Shown here in pieces: positions 44,051 through 54,200 of a stretch of 64,000 nucleotides of DNA (its first letter is position 1; every line of letters begins with the position of its first letter). This DNA comes from Prototheca cutis (taxonomy: Eukaryota; Chlorophyta; Trebouxiophyceae; Chlorellales; Chlorellaceae), in assembly GCA_002897115.2 (NCBI GenBank), contig BCIH01000002.1, forward strand, positions 1,149,721-1,213,720, given 5' to 3'. The position numbers were made by a program, and so were the translations under genes. Below the pieces are notes generated by a model. The model was not told where the DNA came from. It saw nothing but the letters and a program-made list of their open reading frames with translations, and did no database searches.

Positions 44051-44654
44051 TAGGATCATGTAAAGGAATATCCATTCCCCAAGTGGAGACAAGGATGGGA
44101 TAAAAATTGAACAGTTGGTCAACCTCGGGATTAGGAGGAAAGACTGTCAGGTTCAGTTTGGAGCGCTACAACTCCTCCCCTCTTCACGGCAAGGCCTTGT
44201 TCGTCTTGCGGAAAGTGGACTTTTGTGTACGATCAATCAGATAGATAGATAGATATTGTGGACTCCATCATCTTGGGTCGGGATCATCCACGAGTTTGGC
44301 CAAACAGTGCACGCCATTGCTGCGGGCGGGAGCTCTTCTTTCTTCACAAGGGTTTCGATCTTGAGATCAGGGGAGGTGTCACCGCCTTGGGAAGAGGAGT
44401 GCAGCCAATCCAAAGGGGTCGCCTTTGTGAGGTTTCAGTAGACTGGCTGGCACGAAACACGAGGTGGATCTTGAGGAAGGAACGACGACTGAAAGAAACG
44501 CAGTGGGATTGACCAAACCCTGTGACAGAAAATCTTGAGAGGTCCAATCCAATCTACTTGGGTAGGTAGGAGCTTCCTCGATCGGCGATGAAGGCGACAT
44601 GGGAAGGAAGGTTCTTTCTTTGCCTGCATCAGGAAGGAAGGAAGGAAGGAACGA

Positions 44655-44970
44655 CCCAACTGTCGCACCTTTGCAACCCGAGCCTCCCGGTTCCCCATCC
44701 TACCCAGCCCCTCTTTCCGGCCTATCCTGTCTGTATTGCCCCCCCCCCCCGCCTGGATCAGTTTAGCTACATTGGATTCCGGTTCCACAGGCAGCTAGCT
44801 TTTACCGAAATTGCTACTCTAGCTTTTACCGCGGTTCACACCTTGGCGACACCCCCGCACTGCATAACCCACACCCCCGGCAGTATACGGGGGGATCTTT
44901 ACACTGTACATGCTTTGCACCTTGTGTAACAACTACGAGCGTAGTGAGTGCACAACACCAACGCTCAACT
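44655..44970 (+). repeat. ~310-bp direct repeat unit, first copy (includes family A)
   Basis: Begins GTCGCACCTTTGCAACCCGA and ends in the family A module with ACTACGAGCGTAGT. The second copy is at 45703-45996. A (GGAA)n run precedes it. Confidence 0.75.
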
Positions 44971-45194
44971 CGTTAGTGGGTGGGTGGCACATGAGTGACG
45001 ACATCCACAAAGTCCACCTCTCCCCCTCTGAAGGCAAGTAAGTAAGTTTGGGGCCGGTTCCGCGGACGAAGTGGGTTTGTTTTTCTCAATCAAGGTACAG
45101 TCCATGCCCCGGTCGACGAAGGCCAACGTGCTCATGATGAGTGACGCGCATGAATGGATTCGCGAGGTTCCCGCTGTTTGTTTGTCTGTCCGTA

Positions 45195-45300
45195 TCTACC
45201 ATGTTGTGCACTCACTACTACGCTCGTGGTCAGTGCACAACACGGAATGTGTCATAGAATGGTCCTCCCTTCGTATGCTGTTGGGGGTATGGGTTATATG
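45195..45300 (-). repeat. Repeat family A, inverted copy
   Basis: Reverse complement of the family A module, with ACTACGCTCGTGGTCAGTGC at one end and GGGTATGGGTTATATGG at the other. Confidence 0.65.
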
Positions 45301-45437
45301 GTGGGATTTTGGTGGAAGCAAGGGTGAACAGGTTGGTGCACATATGTAATCAGGTGTGTAGGAAGCGTGAGAGGCCCAAGGGGGTCTTGGATGGCTTGGA
45401 AACCGGGTGGAAAGACCGGGTTGCAAAGGTGCAACAC

Positions 45438-45486
45438 CCCCCTAACCCTAACCCAAGACCTAAGACCTGAGACCTAACCCTAACCG
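45438..45486 (+). repeat. Interstitial telomere-like CCCTAA repeats
   Basis: CCCTAACCCTAACCC and CCTAACCCTAACC blocks separated by CCTAAGACCT/CCTGAGACCT variants. Too short to prove a telomere, but the unit fits the TTAGGG type. Confidence 0.55.
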
Positions 45487-45702
45487 TAAGACCGAACCCA
45501 GCCCTCTGCCTCGAGCGCCGATACCGCGCAATCGATCGACCTCGTCGGCCGCGCATCCGGCGCATCCCGCCCGCCGCGCTGAAAACACCAACAACATCCG
45601 ACGCCATCCCACAAACAAACCCTGTGCTCTACCCCCCATCCATGGCGGTCGCTTTCGTACGGGTAATTCTGCCCAAGACCCAGCTGCCTCGTGGGGCGCT
45701 GC

Positions 45703-45996
45703 TGGCCTGTCGCACCTTCGCAACCCGAGCCTCCCGATTTCCCCATCCTACCCAGTCCCAGTCCATCCAAAAAAGGCCCCCTTTCTGGCCTATTCTGTCT
45801 TACCCAATGGATCACCTTACTATGCACCTGGATTACCTTCCCATCCCAGAAGATCACACACTGGATCACCTCGTAGCGCTTCCCACACCACACTATATAA
45901 CCCACGCCCCCGGCAGCATACGAGGGGATCACTTCTACAATACATGCCTCGAACCTTGTGTGACAACTACGAGCGTAGTCAGTGCACAACACCTCG
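45703..45996 (+). repeat. ~310-bp direct repeat unit, second copy (includes family A)
   Basis: Matches 44655-44970: TCGCACCTTCGCAACCCGAG at the start, CGGCAGCATACGAGGGGATC and ACTACGAGCGTAGT at the end. Confidence 0.75.
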
Positions 45997-46099
45997 GGTG
46001 TACCGCCCCAAACTGATCTTGACAAACTTTCTTCCTATTGCCGAGGTTGACCGACTGTTGCAGGGTATCCCATCCTTGCCTCCACTTTCGTAGTGGGTA

Positions 46100-46224
46100 T
46101 CTTTATAGTATCCTAATACGAGCGCAGTACTGTCACCTTGGCAGTAAAGGTACACAGTTCGTACAGGACAGTGTAGGGATGAGCTGTCTCAAAATGATAC
46201 GGGGGACCGTCTGATTGGGTCGCG
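46100..46224 (+). repeat. Partial copy of the 535-bp array unit abutting the rRNA fragment
   Basis: ACGAGCGCAGTACTGTCACC through CTGATTGGGTCGCG, same order as in the array. It joins directly to LSU sequence, marking the break at which the rRNA copy is truncated. Confidence 0.65.
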
Positions 46225-46606
46225 CCATCGGGCGCCGGTGAAACATCGCTACTCCCAACGTTCTTTTACGTGTTCCATGAGTTGGAGACGGGACTGCGTC
46301 CCTTCTTCTTCTTTTGACCCGAGATTGAGCTTTCATCGGTCGATCCAGGTGGAAGACATAGTCAGTCAGGTGGGGAGTTTGGCTGGGGCGGCACATCTGT
46401 TGAAAGATAACGCAGGTGTGCTAAGATGAGCTCAACGGAAATCTCCTGTGGGACAAAAGCTCATTTGATTTTGATTTTCAGTACGAATACAAACTGTGAA
46501 AGCATGGCCTATCGATCCTTTAGCCTTTCGGGATTTGAAGCTAGAGGTGTCAGAAAAATTACCACAGGGATGTAACGCTCGTGGCAGAGCGACTGTTTGA
46601 TCCTCG

Positions 46607-47140
46607 ACCGAATCAAACACCATTCCAAAGATTGGCAGTGCTGTTGTGAAGACCCCCATGGAGTCGAACGTCGGGGTCGGATCAACAGCTCCGCATGTTG
46701 TATTGACATGGGGGGGATCAACAGACAGCAGGCCTCTTCCCCCGAGGGAGGGAGGGAGGGAGGGTGTGGCACCTGCTAGTCAAGCCGCTTCGCCTCCTGT
46801 TTCGGGCAGGCAGGACGGTCCCGAGTCTGGACCGGTGCGGCTGGCGAGACAACCTGGTACGGGGAAGGCTTTGCGTCGGCAGAGTTGATTCCGTGGCGAG
46901 TCCCGGGGGGTGACCCCCCGACGACCGTCGTCAAGCACGCCGAGGTGTCGGTGGCTGTTGGGCTGGAAGGCTGGTAGTCCTTGTCCCCAACGCTGCTTGA
47001 GGTACGTGCCACTCCCACGCAATCGATCTCGGCAATGTGTGCCGGGTGACGGAGCGTGCCCTGACGACGAGGCCCCAAGAGCCGAAGCGTGCAGGGGGAG
47101 CGCCCGAGGCCCAGGAGGAAACCGATGCTCGGTGCTAAAG
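46607..47140 (+). ncRNA. Group I intron in the LSU fragment (site near E. coli 2500-2505)
   Basis: Inserted before TCGGCTCTTCC and ending in G, as group I introns do. Core-like elements: GAGACAACCTGGTACGGGGA (P-like), ATTCCGTGGCGAGTCCCG (Q-like) and AAGGCTGGTAGTCC (S-like). No homing endonuclease frame. The 5' boundary is uncertain because the flanking exon is altered. Confidence 0.6.
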
Positions 47141-47212
47141 TCGGCTCTTCCTATCATTGTGAAGCACCAAGTGTTGGATTGTTCACCCACTAACAGGGAA
47201 CGTGAGCTGGGT

Positions 47213-47926
47213 TTTCCATTGTGGGCTTGGGAGGCTGGGTCGCCCAGTCCGGATGGATGTCCGAGGAGTCTAGACATGTCACGGACATTGCAGTCGCACT
47301 GTCTGTGAATGCCAGGGCCTTCATACGCCACCTTGTCGTTAACACTCCCTTCAACAAACATCCGACTGAAGGCAGTCGTTGGCACCACATTTCTAGTACG
47401 GTGAGCCCAACTGTCAGCCGCCCTGTCCTGGGGCGGGCTTTGCACGGGCCCGCCCACTCCCGGCGCGGAGGAACGCAGGGCAGTCCGCTGGCTCAACTTT
47501 GGTGTGTGAGAGTGCGTCATACTGTTCGGGGAACCCCTAAAGCTGACGGTACCAAGCCGGGCGACGAAAGCCCTCGGTGGTGCACATTGCTTGCAAGGTA
47601 GGAATCCGTCGGATTGTCCTCGGGTCCCGGCGCGTGCTGCTGCACGGCCTCGGCGGCTCGGGGCGAATGGGCAATCCGCAGCCAAGCCCGCCTGCGCTCG
47701 GTCCGCCTGCCTGGAGGCAGGCGCCGGGAAGGTCCAGAGACTCGAAGGCGCGCCGCGCAAGCGGAATGTAAAGTCCACTCCCCCGGGAAACTGGGACCGC
47801 GGCTTATGAACTGTCGACTGGCACACACCCTGTCGTTCGGAGGCGGTCGGCAGCTAGGGGCCGCGGCGGCCGAGCCGCCCTGGGTGCTCATGCATGCACG
47901 CCAGGGGCCCTCGGTCGGTACGCAGG
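47213..47926 (+). ncRNA. Group I intron in the LSU fragment (site near E. coli 2584)
   Basis: Interrupts GAGCTGGGT|TTAGACC, a known LSU insertion point, and ends in G. Core elements: AATCCGCAGCCAAGC at ~47672-47687, GAAGGTCCAGAGACTCGA at ~47727-47744 (P7, R element) and AAGTCCACTCC at ~47770 (S element). About 714 nt. No endonuclease ORF recognised. Confidence 0.8.
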
Positions 47927-48399
47927 TTAGACCGTCGTGAGACAGGTTAGTCTTACCCTTCCCACTGTTGTTNGATCCCACCACAGTAATCCGACTCAAG
48001 GAGCCGTGAGTTCGGATAATTGGTAATGCGCTCGCCTGAAAAGGCGGNGGCNCAAGGCTACCATCCGTAGGCTAACGACTGAACGCCTCNAAGTCGGAAG
48101 CCGTGCTAGGCGCGGGGTCTCATCTCCCAACGATCATCACCCGATTCAGAATAAGCGGCCCCGTGCCGTTGTAGAGCATGCCCTGTGGTCCTGCCCTGGG
48201 CCGGTGACCATGCCGGCCCCGGGCACCCACCGACCTCCATTTCAACTGCTCGTTGGGGTGAATTCCGGGCGTACCACCCGTCGTTCGACTCGGCGCTGTT
48301 CGTGGCAAAGTGACCTTGCTGTCACGATCAACTGAGGTTCATCCGCAGCTCGTCGCGGGTCTAGACCCAGCAACCGTAGTCCCCCCAGAGGACGTACCA

Positions 48400-49330
48400 T
48401 ACCAGGCTATTATGAAGCCGTCAGAGCACTGTGATAGTGCATCTGCGTGCTTCGCTGCCAACAACGGTCAAGCAGTTCGTCGTACGTGTACACAGGGGGT
48501 ATGTTCACCAGATCCGCCGTATTGGGATTCAGGCTTCTTCCAAGGAGCATGCATGCATGGCGTACTTGGTCTTGTCCGTCAGATCGTGTGCCTTGCACAT
48601 GAGATCACGGAATTTTGCCAAAAAAATGTACCCAATGTCAGGCGCCCTTGCGTGAGTTCCATGAGTGCAAGCAAGCCTAGTTTCAGCTTCCAAGTCGGGA
48701 GTTGCAAAGAATTTGCACAGTGCAATCCCAAACGCTTCTGCCAAGCACAGTTTCTGTCGCTCAGCATCTGGCAATGTGGTGACCCACGTCATTGCCGGTC
48801 CATCCAAATTGCAACGCAGGGTTTGGATCTTTTCAGCCGTGTCCATAGGACCGTCTGTCAATTCCATGCTCTCGAAGAATGTGTTCATGGCTGCCAGCCA
48901 TTGTCGTGCTGTAATTAATGGTACCCAACGTACCAGTAAAGCGAGCGGGCATCTGTACCCTCACTGAGTATAGACTNCTTTGGAGTCGCGTTTGATCCAC
49001 TCGGGCTTCTTCGACATCTTCCATTGAATGGAAAGGAAAACGTCATCTGGCGCTGGCTGTGGAGCCGGCGACGTGGAACCAGACTGTGCTCTCAGCATCT
49101 GTTCCATCATTGTCACGGCATGTTCGTTGCTAGTTCTCCTAGCGTGTGGCTGTCACTCGGACCGATCTCTGCACCACGCTGGGGTGACGTCTCCCTGCGA
49201 CGCCGGATTCGCCCTGCCTCTTCCGAAGGCATATTCGCTTGCGCCTGCTTACCACGTTAACGAGGAGCCATTACACACAAAGTGTGCAATGTTCAGGGCA
49301 ATGCAGCGAGCAGAGCCTCGTGGATGTCTG
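48400..49330 (-). pseudogene. Retrotransposon gag remnant
   Basis: Minus-strand frames joined by frameshifts near 48890 and 48535 give a Retrotrans_gag-like protein: MEQMLRAQSGSTSPAPQPAP, WKMSKKPEWIKRD, MNTFFESMELTDGPMDTAEK, IQTLRCNLDGPAMTWVTTLP and YDELLDRCWQRSTQM. These look like the Ty3/copia-group capsid fold. No protease, RT or integrase follows in the window. It lies directly after the rRNA fragment. Confidence 0.6.
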
Positions 49331-49865
49331 GAGATTCAGACAAACATGTTCGGTGAGATTCGGACCAAACCTTCACACGCTCTAGGCGGCGTTCAAAGCG
49401 GTCTCTTCCGCTTCCTTGTGGCGCTGACGCCACTCGGCAGTCTCTTTCTGTGCTGCGGCACAGTCGCGAAGNCTGTTTTCAAACGAGACTTCCCTTTCCA
49501 AAGGGGAAGCCGTCCGGTGTTCGAGTTGCCCCTAACCGCAAGGCAACCACCTTCATCAGCTTCCTGCGTAGCAGCCAGGAGCTGTCGAACGTTCCGTTCG
49601 AGGAATCGAAGCTTACCCGAAAGAAAGCTTCTTCCGAGACCCGCGAGGGTCAGAATCGCGCCGAGTGGGCGGAGCACCGAGCGTAGTCGCTGGCTTGTCA
49701 GACTTTTTCTCCTGGCTCCTGGGAGAGGGGCTAGGGATCCACGAAGGAGGATCTCGTCGACCACGAAGGTTGAACGTTGAGAACAACGCTCTCTAATGAT
49801 ATATAGAATATATCGAAACAAATCAACACACGCAGTAGATCGCAAGCAAAGCCCGGTCAACAACC
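49331..49865. other. Possible retrotransposon leader or LTR remnant
   Basis: Upstream of the gag remnant on its strand. AT-richer near 49790-49830 with ATATATAGAATATATCG. An open minus frame (49393-49863) has no known domain. LTR borders cannot be set without a second copy. Confidence 0.3.
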
Positions 49866-50460
49866 TACACTAACGGCGGCAAGTGGTGAAACCTTCTTCT
49901 CGAGATTCGTGAGAAGNCCCCCGCGTGAATAGCAAGGGCATCTCTCCCAAACAAAATGTCTGTTGGACGGCATTCCCTTGCCGCGTCGCTCAGAGAATGG
50001 GTTGGGTTCCTTCTTGGCAGCAAGGCAGGTCGGGCAGGCAGCAGACACCCGAGGTGGTGTGCCATCAGCTGGTGCTGCACCAACGAGGAGTGCCGGTCCC
50101 CGAAAAGCGAGCATCGCCTCTGGAACAGAGACTTGATGGCGTGTCTGAACATGAGGCACATCGTGCAGAGCCTGCGGGAGACCGGCCAGTGGCCTCTGCG
50201 TTTCCAGCGCCGCAGTGCTGATGAACATACATCCATGCATCCTGGGGGNTNANAGCCTTCCCAACTGGGGGAGGGAAAGCCTGGGGCTCCTTCCCTTTCC
50301 CGGGAAGGGAAAGGAGGTGGTCCATCATTGAGGCAGTCCACCTTCCTCTTGCCCTGTGGGGGGTGACAATTCACAGCCATCAGGGATGCCCAGCAACCCC
50401 CGGGGTGATGTGACGCNGTTGCNGNCTGAGCTGGTTGCATTATTTTGGCCCTGCATGGTA
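49866..50460 (+). mobile_element. Second ~600-bp non-autonomous derivative of the Fanzor transposon
   Basis: The left end, TACACTAACGGCGGCAAGTG, matches the degenerate end of the 42353 element. The right end is ATTTTGGCCCTGCATGGTA. TA flanks both. It contains the AGCAAGGGCATCTCTCCC block, a Fanzor C-terminal fragment and the GC-rich tail with GGTGGTCCATCATTGAGG. Several Ns fall inside. Confidence 0.75.
49990..50222 (+). pseudogene. Fanzor C-terminal fragment
   Basis: TPEVVCHQLVL in one frame, then CTNEECRSPKSEHRLWNRDL and MACLNMRHIVQSLRETGQ in the next. It shares with the 16395 pseudogene a short deletion between LVL and CTNEEC, so these two copies have a more recent common source than the 42581 copy. 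Confidence 0.85.
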
Positions 50461-51213
50461 GTTTTCCGGAACCCAAACTGTGGTGACCCAATCAGGCGGA
50501 GGGCCGCCACTTTTGACCATTCATGGGCGGCATTCACGGCGGTGGTGGGGGNTCACGTGGACCCCCCCTACTGGGCTGGCATCGTCCTTGCCTCCATCGC
50601 AAAAGAGGGCACCTCGAGAAGGCAACAGCACTGATTGCTGGGCTGTTCAGGAGCAATTTGTTTGTGTTCTGTGGTGGAGCCCCACGAGGCGATGGAGCGG
50701 GTCTGAGGACACCGGCCCCTAGCAACCGGCCGACTGTGGAGACAGAGTGCTGGTGCAGTTAGGCAGCGTTCCCGAGAGGAGGGCGTGGATGCCTTGCAAT
50801 GACTGAGCTCCAATGGCAGTGGCGGGGAGGTCCCTGGGGCCTGAAGACGAGGCATGCANTGCGCTGGTGGGATGCCATGAAACGAGAACACGAATGGAAA
50901 GCATGAAATCCGCCTGGGAACGGCAGATTAGAAACCGAGATCAGACACGTGCTGTTGGTTAGAGTACTCGTGAACCAGGCTGATTATTTTGCCGCAAATT
51001 TTTCTCTCGGTTTTGACCGACTCGTTTATTCGCCTTCCCTGTTCTCCCAGGGCACACACACGCGTCCGGGGCTTTCGTGGGTGCCCAACGTTCCTTGCAT
51101 GTCACCGTTGTCGTCCAATCCCGCCTGTTCTGCCCACGCCCCCTCTAACGACGAGCCTGCTCCCTGAGCGGTGTCATCAATTTGTGTGCTTCACTTAGGG
51201 TTACCGCCGTCGA
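50461..51213. other. Intergenic stretch
   Basis: Between the derivative and the TWD40-2 stop codon. No recognised gene. Includes single Ns at 50552 and 50860. Confidence 0.45.
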
Positions 51214-54200
51214 TCACAGCACAGGCGCGGCGACGGTGTACCTCGACCCACGGAAGGCGTCTTCGGCGTCCAGCTCGCGGCGCCAGGCAGCCACCAGCGG
51301 CGCGGCGGAGCCGGCCTGGCCCCACGTGTCCTGGAACACGGCGGCCAGCGGGGTCAGCCCCGCCTCCCGCAGCGTGCCCCGCACCGCGCGCGCGTTGCGG
51401 CCGCCCACGAGTGCGGCCAGCGGGGCGGCCACCGCCGGCGCGGCCAGGGCCGGGGGCGCGGCGCCGCCGCCGTGCGCGACCGCGCCGGCCAGCGTGCGCG
51501 CGCTCTCGGTCATCGAGCAGCGCCCCAGCCTCAGCACCAGCTCCGCCAGGAACTCCTCGGGCAGCAGGCCGGCCATGCGCACAAACACGCCCAGCACCAT
51601 CCGCGCCGCGTCTGGAACGTTGTTGTTGGGTTTGTGATGTTGCTTGTTAATGCACTGGAAGGGCTGGGAATGAATGGCGTACGGGCCTCTGCGACACCAC
51701 ATGACCCAAGCCAGAGCCAGACATACAAACAAGCTCCCTCCCCCAAACCAAGAACACCGCCGACCCGACGGCAATCAATCCCCCCTCACCCCAGCGATCA
51801 GCCTTCATGGCCGCGTCTGCCAGGTCCAGGCCCTGGCGCATGATCCCGTGCAGCTCGGCCCGGGTCCAGGCCGCGGCCCCCAGCGCAAACGCCGCGGCGT
51901 CCGGCGGCGGCAGGCTGCCCCCACCAAACACGTCTTCGGCGTCCGCAGCCTCGGCCTCGGGATCCCCCCGGAGCTCCGCGTCCCAGTCCACCTCGCTGGG
52001 CTTGACGACCTCGTCGTCGTCGCCGGCCGGGCCGGGCTCGTCGATCGACTCGTCCTCGTCGGTCGGTTCCGCCCCGCCAAACGCGGCGGCACCCGCGCCC
52101 AGCCGCGTGCGCTCCTCCTCCTCCTTCAGGATCAAGCCCACTGCGTCCCCGTCGTTCTCCGTCCCTGCGAGTTGCGTCGTGTTGCAAAGGGGTTCCTCCC
52201 GGTTTGCAGCGAGGGGGAGCGGAAATGAGGGTGCATTTGCTCTGCACTACCACATCACACAACGACCAAGCACTCACCAGCGGCCTTGAGGTCGTGGACG
52301 GCCACGGGCCGCTCGAGGAGCGAGCCGCCCGAGTCGCGGACGACCTGGAGCAGCGTCTTGTCCCGGATGCCCAGCACCAGGGTCTGGAAGGCGGCCGCGG
52401 CGCGGTCCCAGTCCGCCGCGCGCGCCGCCAGCGTCGTCTCCAGCTCGGGGGACAGGCCGCTGAGGCGCAGGGACTCCTCCACGCCCTCCTCGCCGCCCAT
52501 GGCCACGAGGTACCGAGCCACCTCGTCATGAAACACCGCACCCAGACCTGTCAATTATTTTTTTTTTTGGAGGGTTTGGAAGGAGGGAAGGGGGGGAGGG
52601 TTGTTTAGGTGGGTTTTCTTTGGACAAGGCCAGTGCAGTTGACGTGAACGAGACTCGTGACTGGCCTCCCACTGCCAAACAACAGGAATAAAAAACAAAA
52701 ACCTGGTCGACCCTCCATCCAGGCTACATCAAAACTATCACTCACCGCGCTCCGCGATGGTGCGTGCGGTGGAGAGCTCGGAGCGCGCGGCGAGGCACCG
52801 CAGGCGCAGGCCCGCGTGGCGCAGGCTGACCAGGTGCGGCCGGCCCAGCCCGTCGGTCAGCCAGAGGTAGGAGTGCCGGATGCCCAGCAGTGCCAGCGGG
52901 CCCGCGGGGCGAGGCNCGGCGTGCGGCAGCGGGCTCGACTCGGCCGACGGCGCCGCCTGCGCCGCTGGCATGCCCTCCAGGCTGCCCAGCACCACGTGCT
53001 GCATGGCCGGGATTTGTTGGGCGAGGATGCGAGTTGGGAGGGCATACATTTTGTTTGTTCGTTGTCAATGCGTGCGTTGTTATTGATGCGCTCAAACAAA
53101 CACGCAATGCAACTGGGGGCGCACTGTGCCTGCCTGCACGGATGCATGCCTGTCCATCAGCAGGCAGCAAAACAAAAAAAAAAAGATGACTCGGCTCCGC
53201 AAGCAAAAACATCTATACACACTACGCACCTGCACAAAGCCCTGTGCCGGGTCGTTGAACACGGCCAGGATGGTGCTGGGAGAGGCCAGGAACAGCTGAC
53301 GTGACTGCCAGATGCCCGATGTGGATTCCTCCACTGGCAACGAAGCGTACACTTCAAACCGTGGTGTCGTCCGGCAGAGCTCCACGCTCTCGCCATATCC
53401 CAGCGCCACCGCGGTGCACTCGGGCTCCCAGCTGTGGGTCGTTTGATTTTGGGGGTTTGGGGGTCATGTCATCTCGACCCAGGGATTTGCTGCATGACAC
53501 CCAAAATATGTGCACGACAACCCCCCCCCCCCCCCCCGCGCGCGCGCAAACTGACACACACACCTGATCCATTGAGGTGCGGGCAGGCGCGAGCCGACCG
53601 GCGCAAACACTGTCCAGCTGAAGAACTGCAGGCCGGCGGGTGGCGATGGGGCCGACTGTGGATCACGAGCCTCGGTCAGTTCGGCATCGGCGTCTGGCCG
53701 CGGCGCCGGCAGCGATCGGCCGTCCAGCACCACTCCCAGCAGCGCGCCGCCGTGCAGCGCCACGGGCAGACCGTCCAGGGCAAGGGCTTGTGTGACGACC
53801 CACTGTGCGGGTCGTGCCTCGTCGACGGTGTGCACCTGAACCATCGAGCCGGGGCGCGGGCCGAGGGCCTGGGATGCCGCGCTCGCGTCGGGCGTTGTGG
53901 CTGCGTCGGCTCCCTCCTTGGCCGCCTTGCGCCGGCCAAAGCCCGAGAACAGGCCCTTCTTCTGTTTGGGGGCCTCTGTGACCACGGGCGGCACGCGCAG
54001 CACCGCATACTGCGGCGCCACGCTGCTCCACACCAGCGCTGCAGCAGAACCTGCGCGAAAACGAGAAAAGCAATTGTGGCTGGTGTGTGTGTGTGTGTGT
54101 GTGNGGGGGGGGGGGGGGGGGGGGGGGGGGNNGNNGNGGNGNACCCCNAAAACCCNNGGNNCCNNCCCCTGAGTTGAAGCAACAAACGCGCGCGCGCGCG

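Larger units (their letters stand above)
46225..48350 (+). pseudogene. 3' fragment of LSU (28S) rRNA gene, broken, with two group I introns
   Basis: Exon parts are ~46225-46606, 47141-47212 and 47927-~48350. They include GGTGGGGAGTTTGGCTGGGG, TTTTCAGTACGAATACAAAC, CGGCTCTTCCTATCATTGTG, GTTAGACCGTCGTGAGACAG and TGACTGAACGCCTC-type sequence. Only about the last third of LSU is present. Deletions hit essential parts: about 12 bases after GGCAG in the helix 89 region, GAATT before CACCAAGTGT, and the AGTACGAGA of the sarcin-ricin loop (now GACTCAAGGAGCC). Several Ns suggest a blurred consensus, but as read this is not a working rRNA. Confidence 0.85.
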
